Shown here piece by piece: positions 9,360 to 17,521 of a stretch of 58,335 bases of DNA. The translations under genes were made by a program, and so were the position numbers. Source of the DNA: Nitrosomonas sp. Lineage in GTDB: Bacteria; Pseudomonadota; Gammaproteobacteria; Burkholderiales; Nitrosomonadaceae. Where the stretch lies: the NCBI GenBank assembly GCA_017879645.1, contig JAAEXZ010000007.1, positions 1 to 58,335 of the forward strand. The letters run 5' to 3'. The stretch's first letter is position 1, and the number at the start of each line of letters is the position of its first letter. Below the pieces are notes generated by a model that did not search any database, was not told where the DNA came from, and worked only from the letters and a program-made list of their open reading frames with translations.

Positions 9360-9881
9360 ATGCAAAAAATGCTCGTCTCAGTCGTAGCCAGCTTATTCAT
9401 GTTCTCAACGGCTCACGCTCAACAGTCTACCCGTCCCGGACTGTGGGAAGTTACCACAAGATCGGATTTGCTGGCACTTGTGCCGCATATTCCTTCCGAA
9501 CATATGCAGCAGCTCACTTTGTTAGCCAAACGCTATGGACTGAAACTACCCGAGGTCGATAATGGCGCTGCTACATCACACCTCTGCATTACTCCAGAAA
9601 TGGCACAGCAGGATATTCCCACTTATTTTTACGAAAATCGTTCGGGCTGTACCATTCAGAATGCAACCCGCAACGGCAATCAGTATTCCTTTGATCTGAG
9701 TTGTGCCAACCAATACTTTCAAGGCAACGGCTCTGCGCAAGGTACATTGACGAGCAACGAGAGCTTTGCGGGCCATATCGACTTCGATAGCACCGTAGGT
9801 GGAAACTCTATTCCGGCATCGGCAGAAACATCAGCACGTTGGATTGCCGAACGCTGCGTCGCGATCAATCCCTTACAATAG
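9360..9881 (+). CDS. Exported DUF3617-like protein
   Basis: The 173-residue protein has a clear signal peptide (cleavage likely after residue 20, AHA-QQ). The mature start RPGLWEVTTRSD is the hallmark of DUF3617 proteins, small periplasmic proteins of unknown function. Four cysteines in the mature part (within HLCIT, SGCTI, LSCAN and ERCVA) could form two disulfides. No partner gene is evident. The call rests on the GLWEV start and overall form. Confidence 0.7.
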   Translation: MQKMLVSVVASLFMFSTAHAQQSTRPGLWEVTTRSDLLALVPHIPSEHMQQLTLLAKRYGLKLPEVDNGAATSHLCITPEMAQQDIPTYFYENRSGCTIQNATRNGNQYSFDLSCANQYFQGNGSAQGTLTSNESFAGHIDFDSTVGGNSIPASAETSARWIAERCVAINPLQ

Positions 9882-10016
9882 TTGCGACTGTTACTTATCT
9901 TGGAAACATACCCAGCCGCTCAAGTTTGCCATACCCTCTTAAATATGCTATACGTTCTGCCGGATAGGTAAAGCTACGCGGTAGTACTTTCTTGAACCGT
10001 AAAAAAGGAGACTTAT

Positions 10017-10295
10017 ATGACTCAAAGTAAAAAATCAGCATTAGCAGTCATCATTTTAAGCAGTACCATGCTCGCTAGTAATGCAATGGCTTTCGATCGA
10101 TCTTTCCATCCTAACCATAAATTTGTCGAAATGGAAAGCATCGGACCGGAACTCAAATCTGGTTATGTTCTTGATCAAGAAAAAGCAGCTAAGGAAAAAA
10201 GCTCGGAACAGAATCTTCAGATTCCTTCTGGCATCAATCCACATAACCCTACGGGATCCAATCCTAATATTAAAGTTGGTGCCGATCGCAAGTAA
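10017..10295 (+). CDS. Small exported protein of unknown function
   Basis: A 92-residue protein with a strong ribosome site (AAGGAG, 7 bp before ATG) and a signal peptide cleaved probably after NAMA-FD, at residue 25. The mature part is about 67 residues, hydrophilic, Lys/Ser/Asn-rich and without cysteine, ending in a Pro/Asn/Gly stretch (HNPTGSNPNIK). No family recognised. It has its own intergenic regions and a terminator behind it, so it is probably monocistronic. Confidence 0.75.
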   Translation: MTQSKKSALAVIILSSTMLASNAMAFDRSFHPNHKFVEMESIGPELKSGYVLDQEKAAKEKSSEQNLQIPSGINPHNPTGSNPNIKVGADRK

Positions 10296-10331
10296 TATTT
10301 GATCAAAACAGCTTTTACCGTCACCAACCCA

Positions 10332-10364
10332 CAATAAAGTCAGAAAGTAACTCTGGCTTTATTG
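10332..10364. terminator. Hairpin between convergent genes
   Basis: A 13-bp stem with one mismatch (left arm CAATAAAGTCAGA, right arm TCTGGCTTTATTG) and a 7-base loop lies 36 bp after the small exported gene and 17 bp beyond the convergent acyltransferase stop. It may terminate transcription from both sides, although the T-tract is weak. Confidence 0.6.
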
Positions 10365-10381
10365 TTGTCTGATTCTCTTCC

Positions 10382-11533
10382 TTAAATATCTGCGGATGTC
10401 TTACGATAATCCTGGTTTCTCAGTTTGTCGGTCAGTCTATTCAAAGTATTTTTCATTGATCTTGCTATCGGTTTCTCGATAGCAACATGAATCAAGAATG
10501 ACAGCAGTATCATACCGATGATCAGGCTCCAGAATAAAATATATGGATTGATTCTGGTATATAAAGCGTTATAAATCATAAAACCAAGGCCCTGATGCAA
10601 TAGATACAGTGGATACGTTATGGCACCCAGCCATATCCAGTTTATTCGACTGATCACACCGGTTTGCCTGCATGCAATCAGGCCCATGATCACAAAAAAT
10701 GTACTGACAATGATAGCGATGACATAAGGACTCAGGTCATTCCGGATGCGAATCTCAAACTCATGCACATCGATTGTCGATTGATACAAAGCGCAACACC
10801 AGGCCAAAACGACTACCAAACAGCGAATCCAAGTCACCCCCTTGGACCACATGAAGAAAAATGCTGCGCCGGCTATGAAATTGGCGGAATAACCATCCAG
10901 AAGTACAATCTGAAAGCGCCAAACTGGATAAATAATTAATGTAATGGTAATCGCCAACCAGACCATGAATACCGTTTCGATTTGCTGGAACCTGCCCAAT
11001 AGCAGGACAATTGCCACCAAGGTATAGAACTTAAGCTCTGTAAACAGGGACCAATAAACGCTATCAATCGATTCCGTTCCTATAAAACCACTCAACATCG
11101 TCATATTGATAAGGTACTGACCGAAAGTTGCCGAGTATTCCGATGATCCCATTGTCAGAATGGCCACAAATGTAATGGTACAGCACGCCCAGAACGCAGG
11201 GTAAAGACGAGTCAGCCGGGATAGAACAAAATGCCTCAAGTCTTCGTTGGCGGCTGTCATCAGAATGACGAATCCACTGATCATGAAAAACAGATCGACG
11301 CCCAAATAACCGTATCTGAATAGGGAAGTTAGTAATGGATAAGGTGTGATGGTCTGGAAATTCACCGCGAAGCCATTCAGTGAATAATGATGAAAAACGA
11401 CTGACAATGCAGCGATAAATCTTAGCAAATCCAACTCGTTAACCCTGCTATGGCCGATACCACGCGCTATCACTTTAATCCACCCTGTCTGGTTTTGCGT
11501 TGATGCTGACCATGATGTTCCAGAATACAGCAT
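10382..11533 (-). CDS. Acyltransferase 3 family membrane protein
   Basis: The 383-residue integral membrane protein has about ten transmembrane helices. The acyltransferase-3 start is ELDLLRFIAALSVVFHHYS with the conserved histidine pair, followed by GYLGVDLFFMISGFVI and RLTRLYPAFW. The family moves acyl groups onto extracytoplasmic sugars such as O-antigen, exopolysaccharide or peptidoglycan. No glycan gene cluster is next to it, so the acceptor is unknown. The ATG at 11533 has a GAGG site upstream. The gene is isolated and convergent with the small exported gene. Confidence 0.88.
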   Translation of the reverse strand: MLYSGTSWSASTQNQTGWIKVIARGIGHSRVNELDLLRFIAALSVVFHHYSLNGFAVNFQTITPYPLLTSLFRYGYLGVDLFFMISGFVILMTAANEDLRHFVLSRLTRLYPAFWACCTITFVAILTMGSSEYSATFGQYLINMTMLSGFIGTESIDSVYWSLFTELKFYTLVAIVLLLGRFQQIETVFMVWLAITITLIIYPVWRFQIVLLDGYSANFIAGAAFFFMWSKGVTWIRCLVVVLAWCCALYQSTIDVHEFEIRIRNDLSPYVIAIIVSTFFVIMGLIACRQTGVISRINWIWLGAITYPLYLLHQGLGFMIYNALYTRINPYILFWSLIIGMILLSFLIHVAIEKPIARSMKNTLNRLTDKLRNQDYRKTSADI

Positions 11534-11584
11534 CGGTCAAATCCTCATAACCGGGAATTCTAAATTACTATTCATGATATAGCT

Positions 11585-11602
11585 CCTGTCCTTCAGGACA
11601 GG
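11585..11602. repeat. Short perfect hairpin, possible remnant of an IS200/IS605-type end
   Basis: CCTGTCC-TTCA-GGACAGG forms a perfect 7-bp stem with a 4-base loop in the gap between the divergent acyltransferase and DUF2726 genes. Its form resembles the subterminal hairpins of IS200/IS605 elements, but no transposase or TnpB gene is nearby. A plain regulatory hairpin is equally possible. Confidence 0.35.
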
Positions 11603-11723
11603 TTTGAAAGAAAAGAACTTCCTGGCTTTGTCCGCCCTTTGCGAAACTCCGGGTTAACAAAATTCAAAGTTCGATTCCAGGTGCCGATACCTACCTATAT
11701 TTTTACTCTGGAAGCAAGTCTTC

Positions 11724-12215
11724 ATGAAACTCAGTGGAATTTTTACCAAGACGATCACGTTGCTCAAATCGGACAAAAGAAACAAAAACTACCGCTATCA
11801 ATCCATGGAAGAGATGCTTTCCCATTCGGAACACAGTTTTCTCAGAATACTCAACGAATCACTTCCCCGAGGTTATGAGATTATTGCCAAAGTACGCATT
11901 ACCGATGTGCTCACACCCGGTGAAATCTTTGAGCTGCAAAACTGCAGTGCTGCGTTGCACAGACATTCGCCGAAGCATTTTGACTATATATTGTGTGAAA
12001 AACACTCACTTGCGATCGTTGCCGTAATCGAACTGGATGATCGCAATCATATTCAACGCGAAGCCCGCGCAAGGGACAAGTTTATTGAGAAGGCATGCAA
12101 AACGGCTGGATTCAAACTGCTCCGGTTTCCTTATCGATCCAGTTACCATGTGCACATCGTCAGAGAAATCATCACTCATTCGCTAAATTCTCCTAATCTG
12201 GCACAAAGTCTGTAA
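11724..12215 (+). CDS. DUF2726-domain protein
   Basis: The 163-residue cytoplasmic protein shows the DUF2726 pattern: LSHSEHSFLRILNESLP, IIAKVRITDVL, FDYILCEK, VAVIELDD, then a basic helix with ARDKFIEKACKTAGFKLLRFP. The acidic/basic layout resembles restriction-endonuclease-like folds, and DUF2726 domains occur with DNA-processing proteins, but activity cannot be shown here. The ATG at 11724 is preceded by GGAAG. No partner gene is adjacent. Confidence 0.75.
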   Translation: MKLSGIFTKTITLLKSDKRNKNYRYQSMEEMLSHSEHSFLRILNESLPRGYEIIAKVRITDVLTPGEIFELQNCSAALHRHSPKHFDYILCEKHSLAIVAVIELDDRNHIQREARARDKFIEKACKTAGFKLLRFPYRSSYHVHIVREIITHSLNSPNLAQSL

Positions 12216-12300
12216 CATACAGACAGCAGCATGGATCCCTCAATCAAAACAAACCGTGAGCATGCGCATTCGATCACTCGTTACCCAACAGGACATACAT

Positions 12301-12384
12301 ATGAACGATCTTTTCGACATCACCATTTATTCTGTCATTGCACTGATTTCCGGTTTCATCATCGCGCAGAAGTTCCGTAAATAA
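12301..12384 (+). CDS. Putative 27-residue single-helix membrane peptide
   Basis: The reading frame MNDLFDITIYSVIALISG... encodes 27 residues with one hydrophobic helix (about 7-22) and a basic end (QKFRK). An AGGA ribosome site sits 7 bp before the ATG. The layout of acidic N-terminus, one helix and positive C-terminal tail is that of many bacterial membrane microproteins. No homologue is recognised. It lies between the DUF2726 gene and the terminator of the oxidase operon. Translation is unproven. Confidence 0.45.
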   Translation: MNDLFDITIYSVIALISGFIIAQKFRK

Positions 12385-12535
12385 CAATCTTGTTTTCTCA
12401 GGTAGTGAAATGATTTGAGGTTTTTTCTCTCCGTCTCATTGGACAAGACAAACTATTCACTTAATTGAAAATATTTTACTGAACCACCACAAGCAGTACA
12501 ATCGGTGTTCAATAAGTGGCTACCACAAAAAAAAA

Positions 12536-12560
12536 CGGCTACCAGTAAAACTGGTAGCCG
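12536..12560 (-). terminator. Intrinsic terminator of the multicopper oxidase operon
   Basis: A perfect 11-bp stem (CGGCTACCAGT / ACTGGTAGCCG) with a 3-base loop lies 42 bp beyond the large-subunit stop codon. On the minus strand it is followed by a run of about nine T residues, a strong Rho-independent terminator. Confidence 0.9.
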
Positions 12561-12602
12561 AACACCTCGGAACTACACTTCCGTTACTTAAAAATCAATT
12601 GA

Positions 12603-15365
12603 CTACTGTATTGGGCTTCTTTGTTTATCGGTAAGCGCCCAGGTTGCAGGAACATTCTGTACCCAGCCGTTATACACGTTAGGAACAGCCAGAACACCCT
12701 GACCACCGAATCCAGGCAAACCGCTAACGGTATCATCCTTGGCCGTATTGATATCATCGACCAGAGAGATATAACCTGCAATTTCTGCATCATTAATTTT
12801 GCCATTACCATCTGGATCGACATCAACCACAGTCAATCTGTTACCAAATTTCGTCGTGACATAGGCGTAATACCCGCCACCAGCTTTTGCACCCCAGTTG
12901 GCACCATGACAGCCTGGGTCGCAAGGCAGCATCTTGACGATTTCATCTGTTTCAGTATCAATAATGACAATCTGACCACCCATCGCGGCAATGACGACTG
13001 CCTTACCATCCGGTGAAACCGGTGACTGAATCGGCAGCACCCCTATAGCTTTTTCTCCATTACCATCATTGTCTTTTACTTCACCCGTGATCGGATTGTA
13101 ATCGGCAATCAGATTAATGGTTTTCAATAGTGCACCATTATTTCCATTCAGAACGGTCATGGAATGATGCAACAGATTCGCCGCATAAATTTTGCTGGAA
13201 TCCGGCATCATACCAATTGCAATCGGATGCGCACCCGGAACATCGTTTCCGGTCGGCGTGCGTGCCTGGATACCGCCGTTGGCGCCATAGATACCGACAT
13301 CATTGGTATTGATGTTTGGTGTCACAATTTTCGAACCATCGGCACTGATCCAGTGACCATGCGGATTGGCCGAAATATGGCCTTGTGCCTGGGTTGGCAT
13401 CATCTTGGTGACATTGGTCGTTCCTGCCGGAATGACCATGACACCATTCTCACCATTGACAGCGATGGTAATGTCATCATTGGTTGGCAATGTCACCACA
13501 TGCGAAGGCGAATAACCCACGGTAATATTCTTGATCAGCGCGCCCGTTTCACGGTCGATCATCGAGAATTTGTTATCAAACCACTGGGTCTGGTAAATCA
13601 CCGACTGGTCGCGGCTTGACCACATATTGTGCGGGTTATTGTTGTTGATTTGCGGCAACGCAACCTTGCGTTTGACTTTCCATGTGGCAGTATCCACAAC
13701 AGTCGAAGTTCCGGGCTTGTATTTATGGGCGGTTTTTTCAAACTGGGTATTGACCCATACTTCACCTACACCCGGTTTTGCTGGCACATTTCCAACCGCC
13801 AAAGCTTCATTGTTAACATTCAGAATAGACAGTTGTAATGGATATCCGCCATCTTGAACATTTCCGAATGGTGCACCGGAAATCCTTACCGGCAGGGTCG
13901 GGAATCTGACATTCCATAATCCCGAAGAATAATCCTTCCAGTTATCTGGCGCTGTGGCAATAAAGAATGTTTTCAGCAAAGTCACTGCCAAGTCACTGCT
14001 GGTTGGCAAATCTTTTAGTCCAGTAACCAGATCGATGGTGAAGTTCTTGGCTGGATTGCCCAGATCAAGACCTTCCGTATTAGGATCGTCCACAATCACA
14101 GCACCAAACATGAACGGATGAACCTTGCAGGTAAAGACATACAGACCGGGTGTATGCAATGTGACAAAACCACCACCACGATAAGCACTGCTTTGATTAT
14201 AAGGCATATGCTCGGCTCCGCTCGGCCATAATAGTGAACTGATGGTATGCACCGCATTGGTATCCGACATGATGAAATTCACGCTGCTGCCGGGAACAAT
14301 CACTTCCAGAGACTTGGTCTTGATGTCTGCACCTTGGAGCGGTGAACCGCTAGCGCTGGGCTTGCTCAGCTCCACGATGGCATCGCCGCGTGCGCTTCTG
14401 AACCAGCTTGCAGGTTCGTCACTGACTTCAAAGGTTACCACACCTGGTTCATCTTTCGGACCCAGTAAAATCCTGCCGTAAGGCGATGCACCCACGACAC
14501 TGGTTCCATCTCCGCTTCCAACGGCATCCACTTTGAAGTTACCATGCATGCCGGCTTCCATGTGCGCAATCAAATGACAATGATACTGCCACGCACCTGC
14601 ACCGACACCCGTTCCAGCTTTGATTGTAAAGGAATGGGTATCCGTGCCTTCAGCCAGCAACTTGGTATCGATCGCTTCCTGCGTATCTTTTTTCAACCAA
14701 CGATGAGCGTGCAAGTGGAAGGTATGTCCGGGACCGATCGACAGAATATGGAAACGCACGATGTCGTTTTCGACAGCACCGGGATGAGGATTGGCCCACA
14801 GCGGCTTTTGCGAACCGTCTGCAGCGATTTCCGTACCCCAGAAAGTCGATCCGACCATGAACAGGACAAACTGTTTATCGATAGCATTTCTGTGCACCGG
14901 AACGATATTGCCATTGGCTTCCATATAGCGATCCACGGGACCCGTAGCTTTGTCCACCACCAGCGCACCAAACAGTCCCAGCAATTCCTTGCCATTCATA
15001 TCGCCGTGGTAAACATAGGTTCCAGCCTTCTTGGCCTGCACCGTATAATTTTTGGTTTGACCTGGTTTTACCCTAGCAGAATTCGGTGCCGATAGACCCG
15101 GTACCTTGAAACTAACCACGGAGCTGGTATCGTTCTTCAGCGATACTTTGAGCGTGTCCCCTTCCTTCACAAACAGCGCCGGTCCTGGAATAACGGCCTC
15201 ATTCGCTCCCAACGCATAAGCCAGTTGACCATTCGGCAGAATCTTGGCCGTCAGATTAAAACTATGAACCGCAGCAAAAGCCATTGCCGAGGTCAAAAAT
15301 GCAGCAACAAAAAACAGGATCATCAGCGCCTGTTTTCTGATACCCGATGAATTCTTGTTGTTCAT
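12603..15365 (-). CDS. Multicopper oxidase large subunit: cupredoxin domains plus beta-propeller
   Basis: A 920-residue exported protein. I chose the ATG at 15365, which has AAGGA 8 bp upstream; an upstream ATG would add 16 residues. Signal peptide 1-31. Cupredoxin domain 1 (about 32-140) lacks the usual HxH motifs: SFKVPG stands where HVHG is expected, and YHGD where YHDH is expected. Domain 2 (about 160-280) has intact ligands: HTFHLHAHRW (H214, H217, H219) and YHCHLIAHMEAGM (H262, C263, H264, H268, M273). A third cupredoxin (about 350-427) has H373 and CKVHPFM (C413, H416, M419), the spacing of amicyanin. Residues about 530-900 form a YVTN-type beta-propeller with repeated His at blade starts (H579, H622, H669, H713, H820) and a perfect EF-hand loop (D850-E861). 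It follows the small subunit by 37 bp. The substrate is unknown. Confidence 0.88.
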   Translation of the reverse strand: MNNKNSSGIRKQALMILFFVAAFLTSAMAFAAVHSFNLTAKILPNGQLAYALGANEAVIPGPALFVKEGDTLKVSLKNDTSSVVSFKVPGLSAPNSARVKPGQTKNYTVQAKKAGTYVYHGDMNGKELLGLFGALVVDKATGPVDRYMEANGNIVPVHRNAIDKQFVLFMVGSTFWGTEIAADGSQKPLWANPHPGAVENDIVRFHILSIGPGHTFHLHAHRWLKKDTQEAIDTKLLAEGTDTHSFTIKAGTGVGAGAWQYHCHLIAHMEAGMHGNFKVDAVGSGDGTSVVGASPYGRILLGPKDEPGVVTFEVSDEPASWFRSARGDAIVELSKPSASGSPLQGADIKTKSLEVIVPGSSVNFIMSDTNAVHTISSLLWPSGAEHMPYNQSSAYRGGGFVTLHTPGLYVFTCKVHPFMFGAVIVDDPNTEGLDLGNPAKNFTIDLVTGLKDLPTSSDLAVTLLKTFFIATAPDNWKDYSSGLWNVRFPTLPVRISGAPFGNVQDGGYPLQLSILNVNNEALAVGNVPAKPGVGEVWVNTQFEKTAHKYKPGTSTVVDTATWKVKRKVALPQINNNNPHNMWSSRDQSVIYQTQWFDNKFSMIDRETGALIKNITVGYSPSHVVTLPTNDDITIAVNGENGVMVIPAGTTNVTKMMPTQAQGHISANPHGHWISADGSKIVTPNINTNDVGIYGANGGIQARTPTGNDVPGAHPIAIGMMPDSSKIYAANLLHHSMTVLNGNNGALLKTINLIADYNPITGEVKDNDGNGEKAIGVLPIQSPVSPDGKAVVIAAMGGQIVIIDTETDEIVKMLPCDPGCHGANWGAKAGGGYYAYVTTKFGNRLTVVDVDPDGNGKINDAEIAGYISLVDDINTAKDDTVSGLPGFGGQGVLAVPNVYNGWVQNVPATWALTDKQRSPIQ

Positions 15366-15402
15366 TGCACTATCCTTATCATTTAGGTGCTTGTTCTCTA
15401 TT

Positions 15403-16404
15403 TTATTGAACATCGAATTTACCCCTCATGCCCAGCAGCCTGTTTGTCAGGTTTGTGTCCACATACTGCGCATCTTGCTGTGCCTTCACGCTAAATACAT
15501 GCTTCTCGATCGGACCAATCGCAACCTGACTGATAAGATTGTTTGTACCTGGATCAAACCATTGATAGCCATTCAGTTTGAATGTGTGAATGTCGGTACC
15601 CAAGGCAATCAGATGAAAACGAACCCGGGTTCCCGCTTTGGCAGACAAGGTAGGATTAGGCCCATGTTTGGATTGTTTCTTGGTATGACCAACGATTTCC
15701 ATTCCCCAGAATGCATCGTCACCCAGATACAGTACATACTCCCTGGCAAAAGTAGGACCACCAACGGGGTTGACAATAATGGCACCAAACAGACCCTTGT
15801 GTTCCGAACCATTATGAGTTTCGAAATTGTGATCATGATAGGCCCATGTACCAGCCGTTCCGTGTGCCACATCCCATTCATATTCATATATGGAATAGGT
15901 TTGCACCAGACCGGCCCCCGCACCTTCGTCATCGACTTGGTTGATCACTTTCAGCGTACCATCACTCAAAATATTGTAGTGAACACCATGCACGTGAATA
16001 CTCACCTGTTTGCTGATACCGGCTACCGCAACATTATTATTCGGTATCGCGTTCATAATGGATATTTTGACTTTGTCGCCTTCAGTCAGCTCGATCGTCG
16101 GACCCGGAATCGTTGCGTCTGGGCTATAACGATCGGTTACATCCTGACCATTGATTGTATGGCTCAACATTTTGTAAGCCAATAATTTGTTACCAAAACC
16201 ATCATCACGCGTCTCTTCCGCAGTCAGTGAAATGACGTGTTGAGCGGCGAAACAGTTTTGAATCAACAGGAAAGACACCATCGCTCCCATTCCCAACTTC
16301 AGCAGCTTTTGCTTCAGCGAAGGCTGTTGCGGTACAGTTCGCACAGTGCTAGAACTTTCTTCGTGTTCTAGTTCACCAGGCAACTGGTTTGATTGAAACA
16401 GCAT
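15403..16404 (-). CDS. Multicopper oxidase small subunit with only domain-1 copper motifs
   Basis: A 333-residue protein; the ATG at 16404 follows a strong GGAGGGG site at 16413-16419. A 30-residue polar leader precedes the hydrophobic signal segment (about 38-54, ending CFAA), so the signal is unusually far in. Domain 1 has both type 2/3 copper motifs of two-domain oxidases: SIHVHGVHY (H137, H139) and WAYHDHNFETH (H190, H192). Domain 2 has lost its ligands: HTFKLNGYQW keeps H273 but has K276 and N278 in place of His. The HCHxxxH motif is replaced by V315-D316-T317 with N321, although the axial-type M326 remains. Alone it could not bind a complete trinuclear site. It is the partner of the large subunit encoded next. 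Confidence 0.88.
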   Translation of the reverse strand: MLFQSNQLPGELEHEESSSTVRTVPQQPSLKQKLLKLGMGAMVSFLLIQNCFAAQHVISLTAEETRDDGFGNKLLAYKMLSHTINGQDVTDRYSPDATIPGPTIELTEGDKVKISIMNAIPNNNVAVAGISKQVSIHVHGVHYNILSDGTLKVINQVDDEGAGAGLVQTYSIYEYEWDVAHGTAGTWAYHDHNFETHNGSEHKGLFGAIIVNPVGGPTFAREYVLYLGDDAFWGMEIVGHTKKQSKHGPNPTLSAKAGTRVRFHLIALGTDIHTFKLNGYQWFDPGTNNLISQVAIGPIEKHVFSVKAQQDAQYVDTNLTNRLLGMRGKFDVQ

Positions 16405-16579
16405 TTTTAACACCCCTCCATAAATGTAATGAAACATAGCCGGTGGAATGCGGGAAACATTCGAAACCCTCCTCGACAATCATCAGTAACTGTCATTCCG
16501 AAATCCGCGATTCGCACCAGCGCGACAATAAAACGCAGCCATGCAACTCATCGCTATCTACTTCAATTAGCGATGAAAT

Positions 16580-16623
16580 ATTTTATCAAAGGGGTATAGG
16601 GGGAAATAGATGTCATTTGTCCC
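16580..16623 (-). promoter_or_regulatory. Predicted activator-dependent promoter of the oxidase operon
   Basis: Read on the minus strand there is a 19-bp box, GGGACAAATGACATCTATT (bases 16623-16605), then 19 bp, then TAAAAT (16585-16580) preceded by TTTGA. No good -35 hexamer is present; the box covers the -35 region, as expected for a class II activator. The same layout occurs before the regulator gene at 17522-17565. The box has a partial dyad, ACAAATG-N-CATCTAT. The transcript leader to the small-subunit start would be about 170 bases. Confidence 0.6.
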
Positions 16624-16633
16624 CGGAGTGAAG

Positions 16634-17365
16634 CTATTTTTCAGGATCTTCCGGGTTAAACATCCCGGTATTGTAGGAATCCCTGAAGTAGTTATAGAGC
16701 GGCGCTTTCAAACACAATTCAATCTGCTTCTTTACACCAATTTTTTTATAAATTACAGACAACTGATTTCTGACCGTCTTTTCCGTTACAAATAATTGGG
16801 TACTGATTTGCTTGGCGGAAAGCCCTCTGCAGGCCAAAAAAGCGATATGGCGTTCACTATCACTTAATTTGGGTTGCGGTATGGTTTGCGCGTTAGGTGA
16901 CGCTTCAACCTGGGGGGGGGAGTGATGATCAAATTGGGCTTGCCACAACAGCTTGGTGATATGCCGGTCATACCATACTTGACCGGCATGAATGGCATAG
17001 ATGGCTTTCAACAACAATTCGGAAGAATGATGCTTGCTGATGATGCCTACTGCACCGGCACGAAAAGTTTGCAGATAAATAGTTTCATTATTCTGGTGTG
17101 AAAAAGCCAGAACTTTACTTTGCGGGCAAGCATTCAGCAATTTGGAGATATGGTCAATACAATTGCCATTGTTCAATAGCAGATCGACCAGAATCACATC
17201 CGGTTTGTGTTGCAGTGTCAGATTGATCAGCTCATCAATACAACTGGTATCGGCAACAAGCCGGATCGAGGCATGGTTTTCAAACAAGGAACGTAGTCCG
17301 ATACGAACCAGTTCGAAGCTTTCTGCAACCAAAATACGAATTTTGTTTTGAGATCGTTCAACCAT
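16634..17365 (-). CDS. NarL/LuxR-type response regulator with atypical receiver
   Basis: The 243-residue protein has a receiver-like domain (about 9-125) and a LuxR helix-turn-helix (about 168-228, LSAKQISTQLFVTEKTVRNQLSVIYKK as the core). The phosphoacceptor D61 is in place (VILVDLL) and the lysine of GIISK is kept. The usual acidic pair is VAESF, with one acid replaced by serine, so normal Mg-dependent phosphorylation is doubtful. A tract of nine G/C pairs at 16912-16920 falls in the interdomain linker. It is a close paralogue of the next gene upstream (17619-18296). It lies directly before the oxidase genes on the same strand and is the natural candidate regulator of them. Confidence 0.9.
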   Translation of the reverse strand: MVERSQNKIRILVAESFELVRIGLRSLFENHASIRLVADTSCIDELINLTLQHKPDVILVDLLLNNGNCIDHISKLLNACPQSKVLAFSHQNNETIYLQTFRAGAVGIISKHHSSELLLKAIYAIHAGQVWYDRHITKLLWQAQFDHHSPPQVEASPNAQTIPQPKLSDSERHIAFLACRGLSAKQISTQLFVTEKTVRNQLSVIYKKIGVKKQIELCLKAPLYNYFRDSYNTGMFNPEDPEK

Positions 17366-17521
17366 ATTTGGGCAATGGACACAGTCCTATGGCCGAGATC
17401 AGGAGACTTGGAGCAAGCGCTTGAGCCTTCATCTAGCCGTTGTTATTCTTATTTCTAAAGACTCGCAGCAACACCAAAGAAACCAGAGTCGCTACTATCT
17501 ATCTAATTTATTTGGCTTTTG

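Noticed and set aside
12903-12920. CDPGCH in the oxidase large subunit as a heme c site
   Set aside because: The spacing is CxxxCH rather than CxxCH, and it falls within a propeller blade repeat, so heme attachment is not supported.
15355-16185. Plus-strand open frame of 276 codons opposite the oxidase small subunit
   Set aside because: It is antisense to a gene with recognised copper motifs and a strong ribosome site, and has no recognisable domain.
12603-16404. Naming the oxidase as a manganese oxidase or copper-resistance CopA/PcoA
   Set aside because: No Met-rich repeats or CopB partner are seen, and the domain order does not match known manganese oxidases well enough to assign a substrate.
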